DNA of 64,000 nt, from the NCBI GenBank assembly GCA_965243485.1, contig CBDEVP010000001.1, positions 2,604,001-2,668,000 on the forward strand. Direction: 5' to 3'. Positions within the stretch are counted from its first letter, which is position 1. Every line of letters begins with the position of its first letter. Source of the stretch: UBA7330 sp965243485 (GTDB lineage: Bacteria > Bacteroidota > Bacteroidia > Cytophagales > Cyclobacteriaceae). Positions 48,103 to 57,280 of the stretch are shown here, one piece after another. The translations under genes and the position numbers were made by a program. A model generated the notes under the pieces. The model saw only the letters and a list, made by a program, of their open reading frames with translations. It was not told the DNA's origin and did not search any database.

Positions 48103-48432
48103 GTGTATAATAATTGATTTTCAAAGGTCACCCCTCAATCCTGCTGAGCAGGCTATGGAATTCGCCCCGTCCCGATAGATATCGGGATCGGGGCTCATTT
48201 CATATAATTCTCAATTTACTTACTCATTCCTTTTAAGACTCATTTCATTCAGGCCCTCCAATTTAGCCATAATATCACAAGAAACTTTTATCCATTGCAA
48301 AGGTGGAGCCATATCAAAAGAGGATGCTATCAGTGATGATCAGGATGACCAGGCATCAGCCAGTTTAATCCCGTATGATGTATCTGATTTTAAAATTAAG
48401 TTTAACTTCGAAATTTAAATCAGAAACGTGCT
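48103..48432. other. Gene-free region upstream of sulfatase 3
   Basis: 330 bases. It contains the hairpin at 48164-48194. The remaining 240 bases are AT-rich and should hold the promoter of the sulfatase at 48433, but no convincing -33/-7 pair was identified. No RNA gene was recognised. Confidence 0.5.
48164..48194. repeat. GC-rich nested palindrome
   Basis: Outer arms GCCCCG/CGGGGC enclose inner arms TCCCGATA/TATCGGGA with a 2-nt loop. Such CCCGATA...TATCGGG palindromes are common between genes in Bacteroidota. It lies between divergent genes, so it does not obviously terminate either one. Confidence 0.65.
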
Positions 48433-49851
48433 GTGAGATTTCTTTTATTATTACCCCTGCTGATCCTTTTTATTACCTGCGAACCCATACCCAAGAAACC
48501 CAATGTTGTTTTCATCCTTGTGGATGACCTTGGCTGGAAAGACCTGGGCTATATGGGGAGTAAATTTTACGAAACACCCCGGATCGATGCTCTAAGCAAT
48601 CAAAGTGTCAACTTCACCAACGCTTACTCTTCAGGGTCGGTTTGTTCACCATCCAGGGCAGCGATCATGACCGGTAAGCATCCGGCCAGGCTTCAAATCA
48701 CCGACTGGATCCCGGGCATGCGCAGCGAAGGCGAGATGTTGAAAACTCCATCGATACTCAATCAATTGCCTTTGGAAGAAGTCACGCTCAGCGAACGTTT
48801 GTTTGCCAACGGCTATAAAACATTCTTTGCAGGCAAATGGCACCTGGGTGATTCTTCCTACTATCCCGAAGACCAGGGATTCGAGATCAATCATGGAGGG
48901 CATGACAAAGGAAGCCCTCCGGGCGGCTATTTCTCGCCCTACAACAATCCAAAGCTGACGGACGGCCCCGAGGGCGAATACCTGACCGATCGCCTGACCA
49001 GTGAATCACTCAAGTTTCTGGACGAGGTGGGAGAGGACCCATTCATGCTTTATCTGAGCTTTTACACGGTCCATACGCCCATCCAGGCCAACCCGAAGTA
49101 CGTCCAAAAGTTTGAACAAAAAATTGATGATCCCGAGGCAGAGAGTAAGACCCGAATGGAAGGCAATGGCATCACCAACCTGGAGCAAAGAAATCCTGCG
49201 TACGCCTCCATGGTACATGCGATGGATGTGAATGTTGGCAGGGTGATCGATAAACTGAAAGAGAAAGGGCTATTCAACCATACGATCATCGTATTTACTT
49301 CAGACAATGGCGGTTTATCTACTTTACATAAGAACCGTTCGAATCCTGCCCCAACCAGTGTGTTGCCTCTCAGGGGTGGAAAAGGCTGGTTGTACGAAGG
49401 TGGGATCAGGGTTCCGTTGCTCTATAAGCCATTGTATTACAAAGGTGGAAAAAAGGTCATTGAATATCCCGTGGTCGGGCATGACCTCTTGCCTACGATC
49501 CTCAGCCAGATGGATTTGGAAGCCACAGACTACCAGGGTGACGGGCTGGATATCAGTCCTGTGTTTGATGGTATCAACCTTCCGGAACGTGACATTGTCT
49601 GGCATTACCCGCACTACCATGGCAGCGGGTGGACCCCGGGGTCAGCCATAAGAAGTGGTAAATGGAAGCTGATTGAATTTTACGAAACCGGAAAATTGGA
49701 GTTATATGACCTCCAGGAAGACATTTCCGAAAGCAATGATCTCTCGGAGTTGTTGCCCAAAAAGACTGAAATGCTGAAAGAGTTGCTTCATGCGGAGCTG
49801 GATTCGATGAATGCTGCCAGTGTTACTAAGTCAGAGGTAATTCAGCCTTAA
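48433..49851 (+). CDS. Type I sulfatase lipoprotein
   Basis: 472 residues beginning at GTG, with a short lipoprotein signal (LLILFITC, Cys16). The sulfatase core has FILVDDLGWKDLGYMGS (metal-binding aspartates), the formylglycine motif Cys71-Ser-Pro-Ser-Arg75, GKWHLGD and FTSDNGGLSTLHKNRSN. The sequence is of the arylsulfatase A-like or N-acetylgalactosamine-sulfatase-like type. Substrate and regulation are unknown; the region upstream is long and AT-rich. The downstream gene is on the opposite strand. Confidence 0.9.
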   Translation: MRFLLLLPLLILFITCEPIPKKPNVVFILVDDLGWKDLGYMGSKFYETPRIDALSNQSVNFTNAYSSGSVCSPSRAAIMTGKHPARLQITDWIPGMRSEGEMLKTPSILNQLPLEEVTLSERLFANGYKTFFAGKWHLGDSSYYPEDQGFEINHGGHDKGSPPGGYFSPYNNPKLTDGPEGEYLTDRLTSESLKFLDEVGEDPFMLYLSFYTVHTPIQANPKYVQKFEQKIDDPEAESKTRMEGNGITNLEQRNPAYASMVHAMDVNVGRVIDKLKEKGLFNHTIIVFTSDNGGLSTLHKNRSNPAPTSVLPLRGGKGWLYEGGIRVPLLYKPLYYKGGKKVIEYPVVGHDLLPTILSQMDLEATDYQGDGLDISPVFDGINLPERDIVWHYPHYHGSGWTPGSAIRSGKWKLIEFYETGKLELYDLQEDISESNDLSELLPKKTEMLKELLHAELDSMNAASVTKSEVIQP

Positions 49852-49928
49852 TACCGGAATTGACCTGTGGGCTGGACCCCTCCAGCGGCATGGGTCGAGC
49901 GAGGGCTCATAGTAACATCCAAAACATC

Positions 49929-51563
49929 TTAAACATAATTCAGCCTTAATATCTCAGCCTTGATCTTGTTGCTTTGCATGAAGTCGATCCAAAACAACTG
50001 CTGCGCGGACAGATGATCATTCGGAGATTTGATCTCATAGAAATGATACTCCTTATCCTTCCAGATAAAGAGGTCCGGGAAGCCGGCGCTGTTGTCTTTG
50101 ACATTTTTTGCCATCTCGAAGAGAACGTTGAACATGCCATTCAAAGGCAATCGGGCGATGGCTTCCTCAAGGCTGGGGAGCAGGGATTCATGCCAGCCAA
50201 CCAGAGGATTGGCGATGTCTTCTTTTTCCTGGTATTTGTTGGTGACGACAGATAGCAGTTGCTTCCTCGTTTTAAGTTTTTTTCTGATTGTTTGAAGCTG
50301 CTCTTCCCTTTTCAGAAAGAAATGCATATCAAACAGGTCGGAAGGCTGGCGCTGGAGCGGGTGGTGAAAACTTTCCTGCTTTTCATCAAAGATCACATCC
50401 CAAAAGACCAGCCCAAATAGGCCCCGCCAGAGATAGTTTTCCGAATGGAGGGCCTCATACCCTTCGTTGATGAAATGCTCGCAAGCCAGCTGTTCGACAT
50501 GTATGGAAGGATTGGGCGAAACACTGATCTCCGGACTCTGTTTGATTCTGTGGGTCGTACTCCTGTAATTCCTGACACTCTTTTTGGCGAGAAAATCATT
50601 GACAAAGAGCAATTCAGTAGCATTGAGAGGCTTCTCAGAAGCTTTTTTTGCCATCTCCCGGGCTTCTTCGAGCCTGTCTGTCTTCTCCAGGATACGAATG
50701 CACCTTTCCCTGGCCGGATGCTTTTCAGAAAGCCGGTAGTAGGGCAGGGCCGATTCCTGCAGTCCGGCTTTCTCAAAATATTCTCCGATTTTTAGCAGCA
50801 ACCGGTCCGCCGATTTCTTCGACCGGGGAAATTGAAGGTATTTTTTCCAGTCAATGGCGCTAGTTAGAGCCTGAACTTCCTCAGGCAGGAGTGCTTCTGT
50901 AGCCAGTCTCAGGGTGCTGGAAAGATTGGCAAGTTCAAACGCGGCCACGGCTTCCTCTCTGGAATCAAACCAGGAGGTGAACTGGTGTTTCTCCAGGTTT
51001 TCGAGTTTCACATTGCCCACATCCCTGATCACAAACTCGGTCATCATGCCGTAGTTGTTACCGAAAAAGAGAAATTTGAGATAATTGACCTGTTCCTGTT
51101 TCAGCAGCCGGATGATCTGCCACTGTGCTGAAAGTGTCTGGTAATGGTCCGGTTCTGCGGTTTCCGCCAGGTACTCGAGGGCTTCATCCTTATACATTTG
51201 GTTGATCCCTATTTCAGGAAATACGCTGTGCAGTTCAGATTTGGTAAACAGGCCGAACACCTCCGGATAATGGATGTCATCCAGGGTGATGAAACCCAGG
51301 CTGGAAAGCTCATCCAGCGATTGTCCGTAGATCTCGATTTCGGGATATTGCAGTTTGTCGAGCCGGAAGAACTCGCCTTTTCTGTTGAGCATGCGGATGA
51401 AAAGACATTGAGCATCCGTGGTCAGGCTTCTGTATTCATCGATGAAGAGGGTATCATTCTCACCAAGGAGATGTGAAGAGTGCTTTTCGATGAATTCAAT
51501 GAGGTAATTGAAATAATCGAGATAATACCTGGGGGGCAATATGATTTTTTCTTTCACCGCCAT
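49929..51563 (-). CDS. FAN1-like VRR-NUC nuclease
   Basis: 544 residues. The C-terminal VRR-NUC domain carries the PD-(D/E)xK site GFPDLFIW (Asp497) with YEIKSPND (Glu510, Lys512). A preceding block VEQLACEHFINEGYEALHSE and LFGLVFWDVIFDE matches the FAN1 family, which cuts branched DNA in cross-link repair in eukaryotes. The N-terminal 300 residues are helical and resemble the SAP/TPR-like regulatory part of FAN1. Bacterial members occur in Pseudomonas and others. The gene stands alone, with no repair genes beside it. Confidence 0.82.
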   Translation of the reverse strand: MAVKEKIILPPRYYLDYFNYLIEFIEKHSSHLLGENDTLFIDEYRSLTTDAQCLFIRMLNRKGEFFRLDKLQYPEIEIYGQSLDELSSLGFITLDDIHYPEVFGLFTKSELHSVFPEIGINQMYKDEALEYLAETAEPDHYQTLSAQWQIIRLLKQEQVNYLKFLFFGNNYGMMTEFVIRDVGNVKLENLEKHQFTSWFDSREEAVAAFELANLSSTLRLATEALLPEEVQALTSAIDWKKYLQFPRSKKSADRLLLKIGEYFEKAGLQESALPYYRLSEKHPARERCIRILEKTDRLEEAREMAKKASEKPLNATELLFVNDFLAKKSVRNYRSTTHRIKQSPEISVSPNPSIHVEQLACEHFINEGYEALHSENYLWRGLFGLVFWDVIFDEKQESFHHPLQRQPSDLFDMHFFLKREEQLQTIRKKLKTRKQLLSVVTNKYQEKEDIANPLVGWHESLLPSLEEAIARLPLNGMFNVLFEMAKNVKDNSAGFPDLFIWKDKEYHFYEIKSPNDHLSAQQLFWIDFMQSNKIKAEILRLNYV

Positions 51564-51898
51564 GCCCTCACAAAATTAGCTCCGGTAGGGCTGAAAGTAA
51601 AAAATTACAGTTATTCAGAGAGGAGCTTTTAGAAATATGTAAGAATGGACGGAAACGACTTTAGATCGTCATTCCCTAGAGCGAAAGCGAGTAGGGAATC
51701 TAACGTCCTATTTAGGATTATCAATTGTGTTTTTCGTCAGATTCCCTGCTCGGCCTTAGGACCTCCAGGGAATGACGGGCTTAGGATGAAGATCGGTTGC
51801 TTGATTTAGGTTCGCTGGCAGTAACTATATATCATTCCTTTCAAAGATGAATGCATCAAATTTCAGTATTGATCCGATTTTCTGTTAATTTTATATTT
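51564..51898. other. Gene-free region between the nuclease and PSD1 genes
   Basis: 335 bases upstream of two divergent genes. It holds the composite palindrome at 51667-51777; the rest (51778-51898) is the likely promoter region of the PSD1 gene, without a clear consensus match. Confidence 0.5.
51667..51777. repeat. Composite palindrome, REP-like
   Basis: Perfect 11-bp outer arms CGTCATTCCCT (51667-51677) and AGGGAATGACG (51767-51777) enclose 9-bp inner arms AGGGAATCT (51693-51701) and AGATTCCCT (51739-51747). Each half can also fold on its own through TTCCCT/AGGGAA, so a long stem or a pair of hairpins can form. Confidence 0.8.
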
Positions 51899-54800
51899 AT
51901 GTATCGAAATGGGCTCATATTTCTGTCAACATTGTTTTTACTTGGATGCGGCAGAGATCTTCCGAAGGATGTCAGCGAGGCAACAGCAGCACTTCCCGAA
52001 GTCATTGATTATAATTTCCACGTCAAGCCGATCCTGTCCGACAAGTGCTTTGCCTGCCATGGACCAGATGAGCAGAAACAGAAAGCCGAACTCAGACTTG
52101 ACATTGAACAGGAAGCACTGAAAGCACTGGCCAGCGGCAACGGACACGCCATCTCACCGGGCAAAACGCATAAAAGTATGTTGGTTGACAGGATCCTGTC
52201 CGGCGATCCGGAATACATGATGCCTCCGGAAGAGTCTAATCTTGAGCTCAGTGCCAACGAAAAAGCAACACTCATCAAGTGGATCGAGCAGGGTGCCGAA
52301 TATAAACCTCACTGGGCATTTATCAAGCCGGAAAAACCGGAAGTGCCGGAAGTGAAAAGAGATTGGCCTGAAAATGAAATAGATCATTTCGTTCTCAAAA
52401 AGTTACAGGAAAATAAGATTGATCCTTCACCCGAAGCGAACAGGGAATACCTGATAAGAAGATTATTTTTTGACATCACGGGTTTGCCACCAACGATCGA
52501 AGACCTGGACTACTGGCTGGCCTATGATGAAAATAGCTACCATGAGGTACTGGTGGATTCTTTGCTGAGTAAGCCAGCCTTTGGTGAGCGGATGACAGCC
52601 CACTGGCTGGATGTGGCCAGGTTTGCGGATTCGGAAGGCTACCTCGACGATTTTCATCATACCTTCTGGCCCTACCGGGACTGGGTGATCAAAGCTTTCA
52701 ATGACAACCTTTCCTATGATCAGTTCATCCTCTGGCAGATAGCCGGAGACCAGCTTCCGAATGCCACCGATGAGCAGATCCTTGCAACGGCTTTCAACAG
52801 GAATCATAAGCAGAATTCTGAAGGAGGGATCATACCCGAGGAGTTTAGAGTAGAGTATGTGGCTGACCGTACCAACACAGTGGGATCGGCCTTCATGGGT
52901 CTGACTGTGGGCTGTGCACGATGCCATGACCACAAGTATGACCCTGTGAGTCAGAAAGACTACTATGAACTGTTCAGCTTTTTCAACTCCACCATAGAAA
53001 GGGGAGATGCCATCTTCAGTTACAATGCCATTGAGTATGGCCAGGATGTACCGAATAAGTACTCCATGAATGCCGGTCCGGTGGTGCCGCTCATGGATGA
53101 AAAATCCAAAGAGATCAGGGATTACCTGCTGTCGAAAATTGATGAGCAGGAAACAGCTTTAAGCAGAAAGGAAAAGGAAAACCAGGATCAGTTTAAGCAG
53201 TGGCTGCAAAATCCAACGGCTTTGACCCCTGAAAAGATTGTAAAGGATGCCTCGCTGATCCATCTCACCTTCGATGACATGAAGGATGGCAAAGCATCAG
53301 ATCAGGTCAGAGGAAATGAGCCTGCCAGGTATCACGGCAGCATCTCCAGTGCCGAAGGTAAATTTGGTAAAGCAATCGTAAGTGCAGCAGACGGACAGTT
53401 TGTCGCCGATGGTAAGCCTGCGCTCTTTGAGCGAACGGATCCGTTTACCATCAGCTTCTGGATCAATTCAAACAAGAGCTACCCCAACGCGCATGTGATC
53501 TACAATGGAAATAACCGTATCCAGGGTTACCGGGGTTGGGACGTCGTGATCAAGGAAGACAAGCTGCACTTCCGCATCAATCATGCCCATCCTTACCAGT
53601 CCATTGATATCCGTGATGGTGAAAAATTACCGATCGGTGAATGGGTGCACTATGTGTGGACCTATGATGGTTCGAGTCGTGCTGAGGGGATGAAGCTATA
53701 TCGAAATGGTGCGAACGTGGATTTCGAAGTGGAGCGGGATTACATCTACCGGTCATCGAGACCCTACACCAACAAGGATGCTACGGTGTATGCCCACTAT
53801 GCAGGTCTGATCATTGGCAAAAGGCACTATGACAAGGATTTCACAGGTGGCATGTTGGATGAGGTCAGGGTGCTGGATCGCGAAGTCGATGACTTTACTG
53901 CCAGGTATCTTTATGATCAAACATCAGGATTGGAAGCCTTCCGGGAGGCTATCGTTCAAAAACACAGTCGTTTAAAAGAATATTATGATCTGCACATCGA
54001 TCAGGACCTTAAGCTGAAGCGGGAAGCATTGAAAGATGTCCGGCTGAAGGAAGTAGCGCTCATAGACACCGCGCAGGAAGTGATGGTGATGGGAGACTTT
54101 CCGGAAAAAAGAGCCACTTATATCCTTGAACGTGGCGTGTATGATGAGCATGGGGAGCAGGTGCAAAGCGACGTGCCTGAGTCTATTTTCGCCATGCCTG
54201 AAGATCTGCCCAGAAACAGACTGGGCCTGGGTAAATGGCTGATCCATCCTGATCATCCGCTGACCTCACGGGTGGCGGTGAACCAGATCTGGTACCTGAT
54301 GTTTGGTCGTGGACTTGTGGAAACGGTGGAGGATTTCGGAAACCAGGGAGCACTGCCGACACATCCGGAGCTGCTGGACTGGCTGGCTGTTGATTTCCAG
54401 GAAAACGGATGGGACCTGAAGCGGCTGATCAAACAGATGGTCACCTCTGCCACCTATCGTCAATCATCGAAGATCCGACCTGATGTTCAGGAGATTGATC
54501 CTGATAACCTGTTGCTGGCCAGGGGCCAGAGATACCGAAGATCTGCGGAAATGGTCCGTGACAATATCCTGGCTGCCAGCGGACTGCTGGAGGAAAAGCA
54601 AGGCGGTATTTCGGTCTTTCCTTATCAGCCTCAGGGACTATGGAAAGAGGTCATGACACACACATTCTTTCCGGAATACGAGGTAGACTATGAAAACGGG
54701 TTATACCGAAGAAGCATCTATACTTTCTGGAAGCGCAACATGCCGCCACCCAATATGCTGATCTTTGATGCGTCCAGCAGGGCGGAGTGCCAGGTTCGCC

Positions 54801-55162
54801 GGCAGCAGAGCAACACGCCCCTGCAGGCCCTGGTCCTGATGAATGATCCTCAGTTTGTGGAAGGTTGCAGGATGCTGGCTACCAATGCTATGAGAGGTTC
54901 TGGCGGAGATACCAAGGACGCTATCATCAATGTTTTCAGAAGGCTGACCAGTAGGATGCCAACCCCGGAGGAAATGGACATTCTTCTCAAACAGTTTCAG
55001 GCCGAAAAAAGCTATTTCGAACAAAACCCTCGTCGGATCAATCAGTATCTTTCTACCGGACATCTGTCAGTGGCCTCAGAGATCGAACCGATGAAACTGG
55101 CTGCGCTGGCGAGAGTGACAAATACGGTAATGAATACGACAGAGGCTTATTATAAAAACTGA
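51899..55162 (+). CDS. PSD1 and planctomycete-type cytochrome c domain protein
   Basis: 1087 residues using the ATG at 51899, which gives a lipoprotein signal (LFLLGC, Cys17); the frame is open to 51851. The layout is a PSCyt1 haem motif CFACH (Cys50, Cys53, His54), PSCyt2/DUF1549 (about 160-370), a LamG/concanavalin-like insert (about 445-675; FTISFWINSN, WVHYVWTYDG) and PSD1/DUF1553 (about 765-1080). Such proteins pair with a DUF1501 partner, as here, 2 bp downstream, and are linked in context to marine polysaccharide breakdown; their biochemical role is unproven. The haem c suggests electron transfer on the periplasmic side. Confidence 0.88.
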   Translation: MYRNGLIFLSTLFLLGCGRDLPKDVSEATAALPEVIDYNFHVKPILSDKCFACHGPDEQKQKAELRLDIEQEALKALASGNGHAISPGKTHKSMLVDRILSGDPEYMMPPEESNLELSANEKATLIKWIEQGAEYKPHWAFIKPEKPEVPEVKRDWPENEIDHFVLKKLQENKIDPSPEANREYLIRRLFFDITGLPPTIEDLDYWLAYDENSYHEVLVDSLLSKPAFGERMTAHWLDVARFADSEGYLDDFHHTFWPYRDWVIKAFNDNLSYDQFILWQIAGDQLPNATDEQILATAFNRNHKQNSEGGIIPEEFRVEYVADRTNTVGSAFMGLTVGCARCHDHKYDPVSQKDYYELFSFFNSTIERGDAIFSYNAIEYGQDVPNKYSMNAGPVVPLMDEKSKEIRDYLLSKIDEQETALSRKEKENQDQFKQWLQNPTALTPEKIVKDASLIHLTFDDMKDGKASDQVRGNEPARYHGSISSAEGKFGKAIVSAADGQFVADGKPALFERTDPFTISFWINSNKSYPNAHVIYNGNNRIQGYRGWDVVIKEDKLHFRINHAHPYQSIDIRDGEKLPIGEWVHYVWTYDGSSRAEGMKLYRNGANVDFEVERDYIYRSSRPYTNKDATVYAHYAGLIIGKRHYDKDFTGGMLDEVRVLDREVDDFTARYLYDQTSGLEAFREAIVQKHSRLKEYYDLHIDQDLKLKREALKDVRLKEVALIDTAQEVMVMGDFPEKRATYILERGVYDEHGEQVQSDVPESIFAMPEDLPRNRLGLGKWLIHPDHPLTSRVAVNQIWYLMFGRGLVETVEDFGNQGALPTHPELLDWLAVDFQENGWDLKRLIKQMVTSATYRQSSKIRPDVQEIDPDNLLLARGQRYRRSAEMVRDNILAASGLLEEKQGGISVFPYQPQGLWKEVMTHTFFPEYEVDYENGLYRRSIYTFWKRNMPPPNMLIFDASSRAECQVRRQQSNTPLQALVLMNDPQFVEGCRMLATNAMRGSGGDTKDAIINVFRRLTSRMPTPEEMDILLKQFQAEKSYFEQNPRRINQYLSTGHLSVASEIEPMKLAALARVTNTVMNTTEAYYKN

Positions 55163-55164
55163 GC

Positions 55165-56646
55165 ATGACAAAAAGCAATTATAATTCAGAGCTGGACCAG
55201 GCGAGGTATACAAATACCAGAAGGGAATTCTTACAGACTACTACCAAGGGTCTGGGAGCCATGGCGCTCGGTTCACTGATGTTTCCCGACATGTTAAATG
55301 CGGCCCCACCCGATTTACAGAACCTCGGGACCAACGGGGTACTCAAGTCTCTGCACCATACACCAAAGGCTAAGCGGGTGATCTACCTGTTTCAGAGTGG
55401 AGGACCCAGCCAGATCGAACTGTTTGACTTCAAGCCGGAGCTGATGAAACGGCACGGGGAAGAGATCCCTGACAGTGTTCGTGGCAACCAGAGGTTGACC
55501 GGGATGCTCGCAGCTCAGTCCAGCTTTCCACTGGTCAGCTCAAAGTTTGAATTTTCAAGACATCCCGGTACAGGTGGCTATTTCAGTAGCCTGGTACCTC
55601 ATATCTCCTCTATCGCTGAAGATATTTGTGTGGTAAACTCTATGTATACGGAAGCGATCAATCATGAGCCCGCCATCGTATTTATGCAGACCGGTTCGCA
55701 GCAGGTAGGAAGACCGGCTATCGGTTCATGGATGAGCTATGGGCTGGGAAGCGCCAATAAGAATCTTCCCTCATTTATTGTTCTCCTATCGAAGGGAAAG
55801 CCAGATACCCAGAACCTGAACATGCAGGCCTGGAACAACGGGTTTTTACCCTCTCACCATCAGGGTGTTCGATTCAGATCCGGAGCGGATCCTGTACTCT
55901 ACCTTTCTAATCCTAATGGAATCGACCGGGAAAGCCGCAGAAGGGAACTGGACTACCTGGAGCAGCTGGAGATGCAGCAGAAATCGAAGTGGGGCGATCC
56001 TGAGATCGATTCGAAGCTGAACCAGTATGAGATGGCATACAGGATGCAGGCCTCGGTGCCTGAGGTCGCCGATCTGTCGGATGAGCCGGATTATATTTTT
56101 GATCTGTATGGCCCTGAAGCCAGGACCCCGGGGACCTATGCCGCCAATTGCTTATTGGCCAGAAGGCTTGCAGAGCGTGATGTGCCTTTCATTCAGCTAT
56201 ACCACCAGGGCTGGGATCAGCACGGGAATCTTCCCAATGACATCACAACCATGGCGAAATCCAGCGATCAGGCATCGGCTGCGCTTGTGAAAGATCTAAA
56301 GCAAAGAGGATTACTTGATGACACCCTGGTGATCTGGGGAGGTGAGTTCGGGCGGACCAGCTTTTCCCAGGGCACGCTCACCAAGACCAACTACGGTCGC
56401 GATCACCATCCGCGTTGTTTCTCCATGTGGATGGCCGGCGGCGGCATTAAACCTGGTATCTCTTACGGAAAAACCGATGATTTCAGTTACAACATTGCTG
56501 AGAATGGCGTGCATGTTCATGACTTTCAGGCTACTTTGCTTCATTTACTGGGTGTGGATCATGAAAGACTGACTTTCAAGCACCAGGGCCGAAGATACCG
56601 GCTGACCGATGTCCATGGAAAGGTGGTGCCGGGGATAGTGGCGTAA
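55165..56646 (+). CDS. DUF1501 protein
   Basis: 493 residues. NTRREFLQTTTKGLGAMALGS is a twin-arginine-like signal. The fold is alkaline-phosphatase-like (DUF1501), seen in FQSGGPSQIELFDFKPEL, QLYHQGWDQHGNLPND, IWGGEFGRTSFSQ, GRDHHPRCFSMWMAGGGIKPG and HDFQATLLHLLGVD. Family members sit next to PSD1 proteins throughout Planctomycetes and Bacteroidota and are thought to be hydrolases, perhaps sulfatases, but the activity is not established. The 2-bp gap to the PSD1 gene indicates one transcript. Confidence 0.85.
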   Translation: MTKSNYNSELDQARYTNTRREFLQTTTKGLGAMALGSLMFPDMLNAAPPDLQNLGTNGVLKSLHHTPKAKRVIYLFQSGGPSQIELFDFKPELMKRHGEEIPDSVRGNQRLTGMLAAQSSFPLVSSKFEFSRHPGTGGYFSSLVPHISSIAEDICVVNSMYTEAINHEPAIVFMQTGSQQVGRPAIGSWMSYGLGSANKNLPSFIVLLSKGKPDTQNLNMQAWNNGFLPSHHQGVRFRSGADPVLYLSNPNGIDRESRRRELDYLEQLEMQQKSKWGDPEIDSKLNQYEMAYRMQASVPEVADLSDEPDYIFDLYGPEARTPGTYAANCLLARRLAERDVPFIQLYHQGWDQHGNLPNDITTMAKSSDQASAALVKDLKQRGLLDDTLVIWGGEFGRTSFSQGTLTKTNYGRDHHPRCFSMWMAGGGIKPGISYGKTDDFSYNIAENGVHVHDFQATLLHLLGVDHERLTFKHQGRRYRLTDVHGKVVPGIVA

Positions 56647-56648
56647 GA

Positions 56649-57272
56649 TCACACCCCAAAATGCTTCCTGAACACGCCTTTCCAGATCCGGTAGCCATGT
56701 TCGTTGAGGTGGAGTTGGTCCTCAAGGTATAGCTCGGGTCTTGCTTTCCCTTTTTCATCGAGCATGGAATCAAACACATTGATCATGTCGGCACGCTGGA
56801 TGGCCAGGAGCTCCTTCCGGATCAGATTGTTGGTTTCGCGGGTGTATTCCAGCAGATGATCCCGCTCCGGACTGGGCTTGATGGTTACAAACGTGAGCTT
56901 TACCAGGGGATATTTTTCCCTGATCCTGTCAGTCAGCTTCCTAAAACGTTGCAGGATCAGTCCGGGAGGCAGCCCTTTTCCAATATCATTGTCGCCCGCA
57001 TAAATGACGACCCTGTGGGGATTAAATCCGTTTTGGAAGATCCTGTCGAAGTAATGAAGACAATAACCGAAAGATGACCCCCCGAAGCCAAGATTAATCG
57101 TGTTAAGTGGAGACAGATCTTTTTCCAGGGTAGACCAGAGCCTGAACGACGAGCTTCCATAAAAGGCGATCAAATTATCTTTGTTTTTCCACTGATTTAC
57201 CCTTTGCTCCAGTTTTTGGACCTCATCTTCAAAAAGGTCGGGATCAATTACTTCTGTATCTTCGACACTCAT
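56649..57272 (-). CDS. SGNH/GDSL hydrolase
   Basis: 207 residues. The four SGNH blocks are present: FYGSSSFRLW (nucleophile Ser in the GSSS, near residue 40), NLGFGGS, YAGDNDI (Asn), and DQLHLNEHG (Asp185, His188). No signal peptide is obvious, so it may be cytoplasmic, acting as an esterase or lipase. It starts 8 bp after the stop of the acyltransferase fusion gene on the same strand, which makes a lipid-related role more plausible. Its stop is 2 bp from that of the DUF1501 gene. Confidence 0.85.
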   Translation of the reverse strand: MSVEDTEVIDPDLFEDEVQKLEQRVNQWKNKDNLIAFYGSSSFRLWSTLEKDLSPLNTINLGFGGSSFGYCLHYFDRIFQNGFNPHRVVIYAGDNDIGKGLPPGLILQRFRKLTDRIREKYPLVKLTFVTIKPSPERDHLLEYTRETNNLIRKELLAIQRADMINVFDSMLDEKGKARPELYLEDQLHLNEHGYRIWKGVFRKHFGV

Positions 57273-57280
57273 GCTCTGCT

